The notes under the pieces were generated by a model that saw only the letters and a program-made list of their open reading frames with translations, was not told the DNA's origin and did not search any database. The translations under genes and the position numbers were made by a program. A stretch of DNA of 64,000 nucleotides, taken from assembly GCF_006575665.1 (NCBI RefSeq), contig NZ_CP041253.1:4963501-5027500 (forward strand), in the 5' to 3' direction. This stretch comes from Echinicola soli (GTDB lineage Bacteria; Bacteroidota; Bacteroidia; Cytophagales; Cyclobacteriaceae). Below are positions 8,483-19,959 of this stretch, piece after piece (the first letter of the stretch is position 1; each line of letters begins with the position of its first letter).

Positions 8483-9844
8483 CTATTTAGTAAATTTCCA
8501 CCAATCAAAATTGAACAAGTCCTTTTCTCCTCTAAACACAAAGAACAGGTCATGGACATCCTTAATATCGTTTACCGGTGCAGTCACGGTCTTCCAGATG
8601 TCACCTTGACCTTTGGCATCTATATTAACCGTTCCGATTAACGGCCCACCAATATTGCCGACACGGACTTCAATTTCCCCTCCATACAATGAAGCAACAC
8701 TTACCTCAATCGCCTTTGGACCATCGGAAAAATCTACACCTTGCACCTTGATATAATCTCCATTATGAATGGAGGTAACAAACAATCGGTCTGCAATCTT
8801 TTTTCCTTTGTCCCAGGCGATATTCCTTTCCCACTCAGTGGCAAATTCTGTTTTAACACCCTCACTCCAGGCCATCGTTTCTGCTTCGATGCGGTCATAC
8901 GGGTCAAAAGCACCCACTTGCATAACATTCTTGGACCAAAAAAGGTGTTTCTGAAGGGTCCCATCAGCATTGTAGGTCAACTCTTCCAGACAAATGGAGC
9001 GCCTTTCGTAATGCTTTGACATCGTTTGTTTCAGAATATTATAATTAAACCCAAACACATAGGGCTTACCTCTGTAGTCGATAATTCCCGGATGGTTTCC
9101 GTTTGAGCGTTTGTCCCCCTCCATTATCATCCCTTTGTACTCCCACGGCCCCGTTGGAGAATTGCTCATGGCATAACCGATACCTTCCGGACAACAAGTC
9201 GAGGCGTAAGCCATATAATATTTCCCTTTTCGTTTCCAAACCCAGGGTCCTTCTTGGTAATTATCTGGCGTAGAAGAATCTTGAACAATCTTTCCCGAGT
9301 AAGAAATCATATCATCATTCAATTTCACGTAGTAAACCTTAGGGTTTCCCCAATATAGGTATGCCTGTCCATCATCGTCAATAAACACGGCAGGATCAAT
9401 GTCATGGTCACTGTTTTTGATTAAAGGTTTTCCAATAGGATCTTTGAACGGCCCATAAGGGCTATCCGAAACCAAAACCCCTATACCTACTCCACCAGGC
9501 ATAGGACAATAGAGATAGAATTTTCCATTACGCTCTATACAGTGAGATGCCCAGGCTCCATTGTCATTCGGAACCCATTCAAAATCTTTCAGGGATGCCA
9601 CAACTCCTTGATCGGTCCAATTGACCATATCGGTCGATGTGTAGAGCAACCAGTTCCGCATTTTAAAGCCAAATGCATCATCTTCGTCGTGACCGGTATA
9701 TAGAAAAACAGTATCGTTGTGAACCAACGGAGCCGGATCAGCAGTGAATTTTGTCTGTATTATCGGATTTTGGGATTTGGCTTTCAGACAAATCACCCCC
9801 ATCATGAACACTGATAATGCCAGTTTCTTATAGATTCTTTTCAT
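8483..9844 (-). CDS. GH43 arabinofuranosidase-like enzyme with CBM6 (tandem paralogue)
   Basis: The protein is 453 residues with a signal peptide ending LKAKSQ. The GH43 propeller starts NPIIQTKFTADPAP; the catalytic residues are Asp36, Asp150 (DIDPAVFIDDDGQ) and Glu198 (YQEGPW). A CBM6-like domain occupies about 320-453 ([10 protein letters not shown] ... FDWWKFTK). Compared with the neighbour at 7102-8469 it lacks the loop between EIQQ and YEEGPW and has a shorter region before the acid, so its substrate pocket may differ. The two may split the work on mono- and di-substituted xylose units; this division is inference. Gaps to the neighbours are 13 nt and 11 nt, which supports one operon. 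Confidence 0.9.
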   Translation of the reverse strand: MKRIYKKLALSVFMMGVICLKAKSQNPIIQTKFTADPAPLVHNDTVFLYTGHDEDDAFGFKMRNWLLYTSTDMVNWTDQGVVASLKDFEWVPNDNGAWASHCIERNGKFYLYCPMPGGVGIGVLVSDSPYGPFKDPIGKPLIKNSDHDIDPAVFIDDDGQAYLYWGNPKVYYVKLNDDMISYSGKIVQDSSTPDNYQEGPWVWKRKGKYYMAYASTCCPEGIGYAMSNSPTGPWEYKGMIMEGDKRSNGNHPGIIDYRGKPYVFGFNYNILKQTMSKHYERRSICLEELTYNADGTLQKHLFWSKNVMQVGAFDPYDRIEAETMAWSEGVKTEFATEWERNIAWDKGKKIADRLFVTSIHNGDYIKVQGVDFSDGPKAIEVSVASLYGGEIEVRVGNIGGPLIGTVNIDAKGQGDIWKTVTAPVNDIKDVHDLFFVFRGEKDLFNFDWWKFTK

Positions 9845-9855
9845 TTTGCTGTTAG

Positions 9856-11802
9856 TTAGCGCGTTAATACAAAACCTCCCCTTGGCTGGATCGTAATGGT
9901 CAATTCACCACTTTCCCCGACTTCAACGGTATGGAGTGTCGGTTGCCTTTTCTTGTCGTCATTATACAGGGAAACCTGCTGTCCTTTTAGCATAGGAAGA
10001 TCGATTCTCAAAGTCTTGGCACTGCTCTCAGCATTGACGCCGGCGATGCACCAATGCTTTCCACTTCTCCTCGCCAGCACGGTGTATTTTCCCGGATACC
10101 CATCAATAAAGACCGTTTCATCCCAGGTAGTGGGCAGCCTTTTTAAAAAGTCCAACTCAAATGCCGGTACGTCGGTCAGGTTGTTTGGTGTCAGCCCAAA
10201 CATTTGCACGGGATTTTGAAAAAGCACCCCTGTGGCCAATTGGAAGCTATCGGTGGTCAAGCGCTGTTGGCCTTTATTGTTTCCCCTGTTGAGAAATCTA
10301 TTGAGCAAAACCCCACCAAACTCCATGCTGCCCACCGTATTTCGGATAAATGGGTGCAACGAGGCATAAAACGCTTCCTTTTCCCTGACATCCTGGGAAA
10401 AAACAAGCATCTCAGAAGCGAGAACTGCCTCACTCCCTACAAAATTGGGGTACATCCTCTCCCAACCCCTTGGAAGGGTCGTTCCATGGAACATCACCAT
10501 CAGTCCATGATCATTGGCATCCACGAGAATGTCTTCATACATACGCATGGTCTCCTGCTTGTCCCCACCAAAAAAGTCCACTTTCAATCCTTTTACCCCA
10601 GCCTCTTCCAGCCACTTCATTTCCTGCTTTCTGGCGATGGACGTGTTCATCTTGTTCAGCGGTGTCTGAAAGGCATCATTGGCTGTCCCGTTGGAATTGT
10701 ACCATAGGAAGACACCCACATTTTTGGAATGGGCATATTGGATGAGCTCCTCCATTCTTTGATAGCCTATCCTTTCATCCCACCAGGCATCGATCAGGAT
10801 ATATTCAAAACCCATGGCCGCGGCCAGGTCAATATACTTCACCTGATCGGCGTAGTTCATACTGTTGTCCTGCCAGACAATCCAGCTCCAGGTGCCTTTC
10901 CCATATTGGTAAGGTTGGGAGGCTTCATATAGTGGCTCCACCACATCAAACGGAACGGTAGTCTCCACAATCGGCTTGAGGGATTCCCCTACCGTAATCG
11001 TCCGCCACGGGGTATAGCCGGGGAGGCCTATTTGGGCGCCCGTGCTGCCAAAACCATTGTTTTGCTCCATTTGGGGAAATTCCACGGTGTACATTCCATC
11101 TTTGAAGCTACTTAAGTGTGCCCCATTATAATTGCTGCCTACTCCGGTTTCGGATAGCAATACCCACCCATTTTTCGCGATTTTAAATAGCCCTGGAAAA
11201 ACATAGCCAAATTCCGCAGTAGTACTTTCCAGATCAGCATCCGTTACATAACCACTTTCATAACTGGGAGCCGTACGGGCAAAGCCGGTCATCGGCTTCA
11301 TCATGGGAGAAAGAAAGGCGGAGCTTTCTGCAGGAAACCGAAACCCGGTCAATTCCCGCTCTATCACGGTTGCCCTGGTATCTTCCCATTTGTGCAATTC
11401 ATACCGGAATGCGATATCATGGTCACTCACTTGAAAATGAAAAGCGATTTGTTTTCCTTCTTGATTCTTGACCGTGTAGGTCAAGGTATTGGCCCGGTAC
11501 GCCACATTAGACACCTTGATCTTATCTTGGGTGTAGTGCTTATTGACTTCATCCATTTTGGCATCTACAAAACTCACATTGGAGGTAAATCCCCCCTCAT
11601 TGGTGATCAGTCCCAAAGGGGAATTCTCCAGCATTGCTTTATCCTGATAATGAACCGCATATTGGGCCATGCCGCTGCTGACAGACACGACGACTTCAAG
11701 GTTGCCATCAGGACTGGAAACGGTCTTGGGATGTTGTGCACCCGCTTCCACAGTTAGCACCATGATAAAGGCAAATAGAAGTGGGAAAGAGATAATTTTC
11801 AT
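9856..11802 (-). CDS. GH97 glycosidase, probable retaining alpha-galactosidase type
   Basis: The 648-residue protein has a signal peptide ending AGAQ. GH97 architecture is visible: an N-terminal beta-super-sandwich (about 25-290), a TIM barrel (about 300-560; WSWIVWQDNS, YILIDAWWDE) and a C-terminal beta domain. The sequence GLKVDFFGGD places Asp409 where retaining GH97 members, such as the Bacteroides alpha-galactosidase GH97b, carry their nucleophile; inverting GH97 alpha-glucosidases use a different arrangement. Within a xylan locus this suggests removal of alpha-galactosyl or beta-L-arabinopyranosyl caps from complex xylan side chains; the exact sugar is inferred. A short AAAAG pentanucleotide run lies just upstream of the start. 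Confidence 0.88.
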   Translation of the reverse strand: MKIISFPLLFAFIMVLTVEAGAQHPKTVSSPDGNLEVVVSVSSGMAQYAVHYQDKAMLENSPLGLITNEGGFTSNVSFVDAKMDEVNKHYTQDKIKVSNVAYRANTLTYTVKNQEGKQIAFHFQVSDHDIAFRYELHKWEDTRATVIERELTGFRFPAESSAFLSPMMKPMTGFARTAPSYESGYVTDADLESTTAEFGYVFPGLFKIAKNGWVLLSETGVGSNYNGAHLSSFKDGMYTVEFPQMEQNNGFGSTGAQIGLPGYTPWRTITVGESLKPIVETTVPFDVVEPLYEASQPYQYGKGTWSWIVWQDNSMNYADQVKYIDLAAAMGFEYILIDAWWDERIGYQRMEELIQYAHSKNVGVFLWYNSNGTANDAFQTPLNKMNTSIARKQEMKWLEEAGVKGLKVDFFGGDKQETMRMYEDILVDANDHGLMVMFHGTTLPRGWERMYPNFVGSEAVLASEMLVFSQDVREKEAFYASLHPFIRNTVGSMEFGGVLLNRFLNRGNNKGQQRLTTDSFQLATGVLFQNPVQMFGLTPNNLTDVPAFELDFLKRLPTTWDETVFIDGYPGKYTVLARRSGKHWCIAGVNAESSAKTLRIDLPMLKGQQVSLYNDDKKRQPTLHTVEVGESGELTITIQPRGGFVLTR

Positions 11803-11833
11803 TTTCGGAATGTTGAATATTTTGGATATGGCA

Positions 11834-11857
11834 TTTTCTTTTCTTTTCTTTTCTTTA
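11834..11857. repeat. TTTTC/GAAAA pentanucleotide run upstream of GH97
   Basis: Four tandem copies of TTTTC plus a partial one (plus-strand reading) lie 31-55 nt upstream of the GH97 start codon. On the mRNA this is a purine-rich AAAAG repeat in the leader. Copy number could vary by slippage, but no function is shown. Confidence 0.5.
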
Positions 11858-11925
11858 TAATTTAAAAGGGATCCAAAACCAGCCAGGTTTTATAACTAAT
11901 TTTTTGAATTCATAACTATGGGAGC

Positions 11926-13857
<1,932 letters not shown>

Positions 13858-14694
13858 TTAATATCCTAAAATTGAAAGCATTTGGTTCCCATATCGTCTA
13901 CCCAGTTTTCGATATCCTGCTGCTGAAAAATGTAATCCATCCGAAATGGCCTCACAATCTTCTGAAGAAATCACATGTGCCGAGGGAATCACCACTGGCA
14001 AAGTGGCCAATATGGCGTTCATACTCGCACATTTCCCTCCTTGTGCCGCACTGACCATTTCCCCGGCAAGTAAAGGGACCTCTTCTGCGACCAAGTCCAG
14101 GTCTGAAAGGAGGTTTTCATACACCCCCCTCACCTTTTTTGGCCATTGTTTGTCCCCCGTGTTGGATTCTCCCTGATGGAGCAATATCCCTTTGACCACC
14201 CCCTCTTTTTGGGCCTTCTTTGCCAAATCCACTAAATGCCGGTAAGGGTTGCCATCATAGGCGTTGATCATATTTAGCATCCATTCTGGAGCCGTTTCCA
14301 CGTAGGTCTTGTAGTTATCCTTTTCAAAAAGCTCAATTTTACAACCTCCCACCGAAACGTTGATCACCCCTACACGGATACTGTCCGGTAGGTTTTCTAC
14401 CAAGATCCTTCCAAAATAATCCACTGGTGTCAATCCCGTATGGCATCTGGTCAAGGGCGGTACGGCAGGGTACCAATTGCCCTTTTCCCGTTTCAGGTCT
14501 GGACAATCGATCGCTTGCAGCACCTGAAACCTTGGATCCACCTGGGCATCTTGCTCTTCAAACTTTGCTGCTCCTTCCATATTGGACTGGCCAAAAGCAA
14601 GAAAAACATAAAAATTCTTGTCCTGCGCATGGCCAGAATGTCCTAAGGCCAAAATGACCACTATCAATAAGAATTTCCCCAATAATAGTTTCAT
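13858..14694 (-). CDS. SGNH/SASA-type carbohydrate acetylesterase (CE6-like)
   Basis: The protein is 278 residues with a signal peptide ending HSGHAQ. The fold is the SGNH hydrolase/sialate O-acetylesterase (SASA, PF03629) type: block I GQSNMEG (Ser37), GVINVSVGGCKIE with the block II Gly, block III QGESN, and the catalytic pair DGLHFS (Asp252, His255). CE6 members of this family are acetylxylan esterases. Placed 12 nt upstream of the double CE1 esterase in an enzyme operon for xylan, deacetylation of xylan or its fragments is the likely role. Length and motif order are normal for the family. Confidence 0.88.
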   Translation of the reverse strand: MKLLLGKFLLIVVILALGHSGHAQDKNFYVFLAFGQSNMEGAAKFEEQDAQVDPRFQVLQAIDCPDLKREKGNWYPAVPPLTRCHTGLTPVDYFGRILVENLPDSIRVGVINVSVGGCKIELFEKDNYKTYVETAPEWMLNMINAYDGNPYRHLVDLAKKAQKEGVVKGILLHQGESNTGDKQWPKKVRGVYENLLSDLDLVAEEVPLLAGEMVSAAQGGKCASMNAILATLPVVIPSAHVISSEDCEAISDGLHFSAAGYRKLGRRYGNQMLSILGY

Positions 14695-14759
14695 GTTGTT
14701 GTTTTAAGGTTTTTTGATGATTTAGTTTCGGTAAATGATGTCTTGTTAAGACCACTCCC

Positions 14760-15719
14760 TTATTCTACTGGGCTTACACCCTCTTTGGTCTGCTTTACTT
14801 TTTGGATAGTCCCATTAGGATTATAGTACATATAATCCACACATATGGACCTTCGGTGACTGCCTCCAGTTGGTAATACGCCGTTGTGGTAAAAGAAGTA
14901 ATCCTTGTCCTTGTATGCGATGATTCCGGGATGTACGGTAAAACAGTTGGGTACATTTTCCATGATGATGCCTTGGTATTCCCAAGGCCCTTCCGGGCTG
15001 GTGGCCGTACAGTATTCTATCATTTCCGGTTCGGTACCTGCACTGGCATAGACCAAATAGTAGCGATCTTTTCTTTTGTATACCCAAGGGCCTTCTATGA
15101 AATTTTTTGGCTTAAAATGGTGGATCGGCCCATCCAGTTCGACCATATTGTCTTTGAGCTTCGCCCATTTGCAGCTTCCGTTTCCCCAATAGATATAAGC
15201 CTGCCCGTCATCATCAATGAAAACGGCCGGATCAATATCGTCCCAACCATGCTCATTATCTGTAGTCATTTCATTGACGATCAAAGCTTCACCAATAGCG
15301 TCCTGAAAAGGGCCTGTAGGGCTATCGGAAACGGCCACTCCTATAGCCGCTCCTCCATTGCTGCGATCATCATTTTTGTGGAAAGTGGACACGTACCAAT
15401 AAAACTTCCCACCTTTCTCCACGCAATGGGCAGCATAGGCATCTCCTGTTGCCCAGGTAAATGTCTTTGGGGAAAGTGGGGCACCGTGGTTGGTCCACGA
15501 GACCATGTCCGTAGAGGAAAAAACCAACCAATCTTTCATTTGGTAGTTGGTAGCATCTACCGAGGCCGTATCATGACTAGTATACAGAAAGACGGTATCA
15601 TGGTAAACCAAAGGTGCGGGATCGGCGGTAAAAACGTCACGAATAATAGGGTTCTGTCCATAGGATTTTCCGAAAATCCCTGTGCAACAAAGAAGAATCA
15701 AATAAATTATCGTTTTCAT
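14760..15719 (-). CDS. Single-domain GH43 glycosidase
   Basis: The start is set at the ATG at 15719 (MKTIIYLILLCCTGIFGKSY); the frame upstream offers only TTG. The 319-residue protein has only the propeller and lacks the CBM6 of its relatives at 7102 and 8483. It keeps the catalytic set Asp33 (TADPAP), Asp163 (DDIDPAVFIDDDGQ) and Glu209 (FIEGPW) and the same SVCIEE/SICVD-type ending strand. It is probably an arabinofuranosidase or xylosidase working on small fragments in the periplasm. The 191-nt gap upstream contains the tail of a lost esterase gene. Confidence 0.87.
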   Translation of the reverse strand: MKTIIYLILLCCTGIFGKSYGQNPIIRDVFTADPAPLVYHDTVFLYTSHDTASVDATNYQMKDWLVFSSTDMVSWTNHGAPLSPKTFTWATGDAYAAHCVEKGGKFYWYVSTFHKNDDRSNGGAAIGVAVSDSPTGPFQDAIGEALIVNEMTTDNEHGWDDIDPAVFIDDDGQAYIYWGNGSCKWAKLKDNMVELDGPIHHFKPKNFIEGPWVYKRKDRYYLVYASAGTEPEMIEYCTATSPEGPWEYQGIIMENVPNCFTVHPGIIAYKDKDYFFYHNGVLPTGGSHRRSICVDYMYYNPNGTIQKVKQTKEGVSPVE

Positions 15720-15750
15720 CAAACTAATGCTTTTCGTAAACAATCAATAG

Positions 15751-15909
15751 CTAATTATGGTCCCAATATCGGGAGGCCCAAGCAATCCAAGTACTCCAGT
15801 TTGGACCGGTGGAATGGCCACCTGCGTGCTGTCTGAAAGCCACTTCTCCATCGGTCATTGCAGCGCCCAATTCCGGAAAACCCGGAGGTGCTATTGGCAC
15901 CTTATAATG
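15751..15909 (-). pseudogene. C-terminal remnant of an alpha/beta-hydrolase esterase
   Basis: Directly after the GH95 stop, in another frame, the sequence reads KVPIAPPGFPELGAAMTDGE followed by VAFRQHAGGHSTGPNW and STWIAWASRYWDHN before a stop at 15751-15753. This looks like the last ~50 residues of a secreted alpha/beta-hydrolase, with the GGH histidine of the triad. No N-terminal part or Ser motif is present. The simplest reading is that a deletion fused the GH95 gene to the tail of a former esterase gene. The family match is from motif likeness only. Confidence 0.5.
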
Positions 15910-15910
15910 A

Positions 15911-18412
15911 TCATCTAGCTTGGAGTTCATATGTCTCTCCCGGTTCGGTGGACAAGTCGTATTCATAGATTTTATCCAAGAACAGGGGGGCCATTTCAGC
16001 TTTGGGAGAGACTAGGGCCGATTTTACTGAAGGAGTCTGATAAAACGGATTGCTGTTTTGTCCAGTAGCTGGCCGTAGTCCCTTTCCTTCCAGGCGAAAA
16101 TAAGATCGGATCCGGCATTGACCTCCCAGTGAAGATTGGATAATCACCCGCTTTGGCCTCTTCTTCTCCCAGGCCATTTCCACTTCGAATCCGCCCCTTG
16201 TGCGGAGGCCGGACACAGCTCCTTTATCCCAAGCGGTCGGGAGTGCCGGAAGAAGGTGAATGGCACCATCATGACTTTGCAATAACATCTCAGCGATACC
16301 CGCCGTACAACCAAAATTGCCGTCAATCTGAAACGGAGGATGCGCATCGAACAGGTTAGGATAAGTGCCTCCTTTTTGCGTACCATCTTTCTGGACCGAA
16401 GGAGATAACTGGTCCTTGATGAGCTTTAGGGCATGGTCTCCATCAAGCAAGCGTGCCCACAGGTTGACTTTCCATCCCATGGACCAGCCAGTGGATTCAT
16501 CCCCTCTTGCTTCCAAGGAAGTTTTGGCTGCCCGAAACAGCTTTGGAGTACGGTATGGTGAAATTTGACTGGATGGGTACAGCCCATAGAGATGGGAAAC
16601 ATGACGGTGGCGGTCCTCGGGATTATCCCAGTCATACATCCACTCCTGCAACTGCCCCCATTTGCCAATCTGCATTGGAGGCAATTGGGCCATTGCTCTC
16701 TGGATTTCCCCGACCAGTGGCTGATCTATTTGCAGCAATTGGGCTGCTTGTACGGTTTTTGCAAAAAGGTCGAACACCAGTTGGTTGTCCATGGTATTTC
16801 CGGCACCTACAGACGCTCCATGGTCTAATGAGGGGGCGTTTTCTGGAGAAATGGAAGGCACGACTACCTTCCAGCCATGTTGGGGATCGGTTTTTAGAAA
16901 ATCAAGGAAAAAACTACTGGCTTCTTTGATAATAGGATAAATAGACCGGAGGTAATGTTCGTCTCCTGAGAAAGCATACTTGTCCATCAGGTGTTGGCAC
17001 AGCCATGCCCCGCCCATGGGCCACATACCCCAAAACGCACCGTCTACCGGACCGGTGATCCGCCAGATATCCGTATTGTGGTGCATTACCCAGCCTTGGG
17101 CTCCGTACATATCACTAGCGGTTTTTTTACCGGCCTGGGAAAGCTCCCTGACCATCTGCACCAATGGCTCATTCATTTCGGAAAGATGGGTGATTTCCGA
17201 AGGCCAATAATTCATCTCTGTATTGATGTTTACGGTGTACTTGCTGTCCCAGGCCGGATTGAGCTGGTCATTCCATATCCCTTGCAAATTTGCCGGTTGC
17301 CCCCCGGGCCGGGAAGATGATATCAACAGGTACCTGCCAAACTGGAAATACAGGGCCACCAGCTGCGGATCGTCTCTTTTCGAAAAGTTTTTTACCCGCA
17401 GGTCGGTGGGATCCTTTGCCGCTTCACTTTCTCCCAAATCCAACGAAACCCGGTCAAAATATTTCCGGTAGTCCTGTTCATGGTCCTTTCGTATTTCTTC
17501 ATATCCTCTTTTAATGGCCTTGTCGAGATAGTTCTTGGACAATCGGAGAGGATCACCAGTGATGTCATTAAAATCCTTATAATTGGTAGCCATGGAAATG
17601 TAAAGGGTGGCGGTATTGGCATTGCTGACCTCTATTCCATTGGCGGTTTTGCCCGAGGTTCCTCCTGAATGTTCCACCCTCACCCTTGCACTGAATTCCA
17701 CTCCTCCCTTGATGCCTTCATGGTCCCCGGAAACGCCAGTCATCAGCAATTCTCCGGCATCGGCCGCTTGCATTTGATAAGATCCTGGGCGGTCCATGGA
17801 AGCAATAAAGCTCATTGCACCTGGCCTGTCGGCAGTTAAATGCATGACTATGACTTGGTCGGGATGTGAGGCCAATACCTGGGTGGTAAAATGGGTATTA
17901 CCCTTTTTATATTGCGTAGTCACCAGTGCTTTTTGTAGGTCTAGCTCCCTACGATATCCTTTTACCTCCCGCTTATCGGGAAAAAGAAGTTTTAGCTGAC
18001 CCATGGTCTGATAGGGCATTCCATTGATACCGGTAAAAAACGTTTCATTGATCCGTTGTTGGGCCTGATCATATTTCCCATCAAAAATCATTGCCTGCAC
18101 CTCAGGCTGTGCCTGCTTTGCCGCTGGATTGTCATTTCCATGTGGTCTACCTGCGTATAGGGTATTCTCATTCAGCTGGACCACTTCCTGATAGGGATCG
18201 CCAAAAACCATAGCGCCAAGCCTGCCGTTTCCCACCGGAAGTGCTTCCACCCATGATCGGGCCGCCTCATCATACCATAGTTTAAGTTCCTGGCCTTCTT
18301 GGCCAAAACAGTACGACTGACAGCCCATCCCAATTAAGCATCCGACCATGAACTTCCTCCATAAAGTCATGGGATTCTTTCCCTTTGTTTTATATTTTTT
18401 TAGCATCGTCAT
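15911..18412 (-). CDS. GH95 alpha-L-fucosidase/alpha-L-galactosidase family enzyme
   Basis: The start is the ATG at 18412, whose A overlaps the TAA of the upstream GH43 gene (TAATG), which suggests translational coupling. The 833-residue protein has a late signal region (FMVGCLIGMGCQSYCFGQ). GH95 hallmarks are present: LPVGNGRLGAMVFG, LNENTLY, NINTEMNYWPSE (about 395-406), HHNTDIWR and the acid motif PSISPEN (Glu524). In Bacteroides ovatus a GH95 of a complex-xylan locus acts as an alpha-L-galactosidase rather than a fucosidase. By context the same job, removing L-galactose caps from glucuronoarabinoxylan side chains, is plausible, but fucosidase activity cannot be excluded. Confidence 0.9.
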   Translation of the reverse strand: MTMLKKYKTKGKNPMTLWRKFMVGCLIGMGCQSYCFGQEGQELKLWYDEAARSWVEALPVGNGRLGAMVFGDPYQEVVQLNENTLYAGRPHGNDNPAAKQAQPEVQAMIFDGKYDQAQQRINETFFTGINGMPYQTMGQLKLLFPDKREVKGYRRELDLQKALVTTQYKKGNTHFTTQVLASHPDQVIVMHLTADRPGAMSFIASMDRPGSYQMQAADAGELLMTGVSGDHEGIKGGVEFSARVRVEHSGGTSGKTANGIEVSNANTATLYISMATNYKDFNDITGDPLRLSKNYLDKAIKRGYEEIRKDHEQDYRKYFDRVSLDLGESEAAKDPTDLRVKNFSKRDDPQLVALYFQFGRYLLISSSRPGGQPANLQGIWNDQLNPAWDSKYTVNINTEMNYWPSEITHLSEMNEPLVQMVRELSQAGKKTASDMYGAQGWVMHHNTDIWRITGPVDGAFWGMWPMGGAWLCQHLMDKYAFSGDEHYLRSIYPIIKEASSFFLDFLKTDPQHGWKVVVPSISPENAPSLDHGASVGAGNTMDNQLVFDLFAKTVQAAQLLQIDQPLVGEIQRAMAQLPPMQIGKWGQLQEWMYDWDNPEDRHRHVSHLYGLYPSSQISPYRTPKLFRAAKTSLEARGDESTGWSMGWKVNLWARLLDGDHALKLIKDQLSPSVQKDGTQKGGTYPNLFDAHPPFQIDGNFGCTAGIAEMLLQSHDGAIHLLPALPTAWDKGAVSGLRTRGGFEVEMAWEKKRPKRVIIQSSLGGQCRIRSYFRLEGKGLRPATGQNSNPFYQTPSVKSALVSPKAEMAPLFLDKIYEYDLSTEPGETYELQAR

Positions 18413-19761
18413 TATTCGAATTTGACCCAATCTACTGCGACCTTCCCCCCTTCTTCATTGACCAGGACAATGTCATGGATGCCGGAAATGTCATCTGTGA
18501 TCACCTTTTGTATCATTTCCCAATTATCACCACCAGAAAACCTCACCTTTGCCAAAAGTTGCCCTTTCTCATTTCCTGAATAAAGTGCCAACTTTCCAGC
18601 TTTTGAGGCCATGATCCGTATGGAAACTGTATGAATCTTTTCATGGAAGCTGATACGATTATATTTTACCCAGGCTCCATTTTCCAACTCCACCATCCAG
18701 CCCTGAAAAGGCTTTTTATTGTCCAAAAAGGCAATGGAAGCACCTTTGTCGGCAAGCGCGCTGTACCTGTCGATCTGGATGCGATCGGTCATTTTGGTCA
18801 CACCAATTCCCCGAAGGGTAGGCACCACTTTTCGAATGCTTCCCTCATCTTCAAAAAAAAGACTGTCCGTCCTAATGGAGCGGTTTTTATCAAATCCCGG
18901 CGAATAATCATTGTGATGGTAAAATAAGTAGTGCTGTCCCTTGAATTGGATGATCGAATGGTGATTGGTCCAGCAGCCCGTGGGAGATTCATCCATGATA
19001 ACGCCTTTAAAATCAAAAGGCCCTAGAGGACTCTTGCCGACCGCATACTCCAATCGCTCCGTTTTATTGGCAACATGGGGATAGGTCAGGTAATAGGCAC
19101 CGTCTTTTTTAAACATATAGGGGCCTTCTTTCAATCCTTTGCTCGGAAGCTCCTTTAAGATCACCGGATCCCCCGCCAGTTCGAGCATATTCTCCTTGAG
19201 TTTAGCGCCATAAATATGCTCTTGAGACCAATAGAGATAAGCTTGGCCATCATCATCAATAAACACATTCGGGTCTATTCCCTTCACTCCCTTAATAGGC
19301 TGGGACTCGGGGATGAAAGGCCCCTCAGGATGGTCGGCCACGGCCACCCCAATGGTGAATCCCTTCCCGTTGACGCTGGATTCCCTGCCATGGTCGGGAA
19401 AATAAAAATAGTATTTGCCGTTCCTTTCAATACAGTCCGGTGCCCACATGCTGTTGGCAGTGGGGTTTCCCCAAGGGACATCTTCCTGATGGAGAATGAC
19501 CCCGTGATCGGTCCATTCGGTCAGGTTATCGGAGGAAAAAACATGGTAATCCTGCATGCAGAACCAATTTTCCCTTCCATTATTCTCTTCGCAATAAATA
19601 TCATGGGAAGGGTAAACATAAACCCTGTCCCCCACCACCATGGCCGATGGATCTGCGGTAAAGTGATCCCTTACCAGAGGGTTTTGGGCCAGCGCAGCAC
19701 CTGCCCATAATGTAAAGACAGCAAATGACAGTAGGTAGCTCTTAACCTGAGCCCGACTCAT
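18412..19761 (-). CDS. GH43 glycosidase with C-terminal CBM6-like domain
   Basis: The open frame extends upstream to 19941, but that part is a dispersed repeat. The real start is taken as the ATG at 19761 (MSRAQVKSYLLSFAVFTLWA, signal ending GAALAQ). The 449-residue protein has the GH43 propeller from NPLVRDHFTADPSA with Asp37, Asp163 (GIDPNVFIDDDGQ) and Glu212 (LKEGPYMF). A CBM6-like domain follows from about 330 (TDRIQIDRYSALADKGAS ... VDWVKFE). It differs from the other three family members (PSHDIYCEENN, CWTNHHSI), so its specificity may differ. Arabinofuranosidase is the working guess. It is coupled to GH95. Confidence 0.87.
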   Translation of the reverse strand: MSRAQVKSYLLSFAVFTLWAGAALAQNPLVRDHFTADPSAMVVGDRVYVYPSHDIYCEENNGRENWFCMQDYHVFSSDNLTEWTDHGVILHQEDVPWGNPTANSMWAPDCIERNGKYYFYFPDHGRESSVNGKGFTIGVAVADHPEGPFIPESQPIKGVKGIDPNVFIDDDGQAYLYWSQEHIYGAKLKENMLELAGDPVILKELPSKGLKEGPYMFKKDGAYYLTYPHVANKTERLEYAVGKSPLGPFDFKGVIMDESPTGCWTNHHSIIQFKGQHYLFYHHNDYSPGFDKNRSIRTDSLFFEDEGSIRKVVPTLRGIGVTKMTDRIQIDRYSALADKGASIAFLDNKKPFQGWMVELENGAWVKYNRISFHEKIHTVSIRIMASKAGKLALYSGNEKGQLLAKVRFSGGDNWEMIQKVITDDISGIHDIVLVNEEGGKVAVDWVKFE

Positions 19762-19775
19762 AATTAATGCTAGAA

Positions 19776-19895
19776 GCGTCATTGCGAACCCTTTTTGCGT
19801 TGGTATAGGGCAGGAAAAGGGTGTGGCAATCTCATTTAAGCAGAGACTGCCGCGGCTTCTTCCCACAAACCTACCCTCACGCCTCGTAGTGACGG
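19776..19895. repeat. Dispersed palindromic repeat (CGTCATTGCGA type)
   Basis: A roughly 120-bp element begins GCGTCATTGCGAA, passes GGCAATCTC, then the inverted counterpart GAGACTGCC, and ends CTCGTAGTGACGG. The outer and inner arms are imperfect inverted repeats, so the transcript could fold into a long hairpin. This CGTCATTGCGAG...GGCAATCTC pattern recurs widely between genes in Bacteroidetes. It sits between two GH43 genes and creates a false N-terminal extension of the downstream one. Confidence 0.7.
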
Positions 19896-19959
19896 TTTTT
19901 AAAATTGAACTGAAGTTTTTAATGTTGGTTATTTTAGGCATTTTGTAATTGGCGTTGGT

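Noticed and set aside
18412..19941. 509-residue version of the GH43 protein starting at 19941
   Set aside because: The first 60 residues are translated from the dispersed palindromic repeat; the ATG at 19761 is followed by a proper signal peptide.
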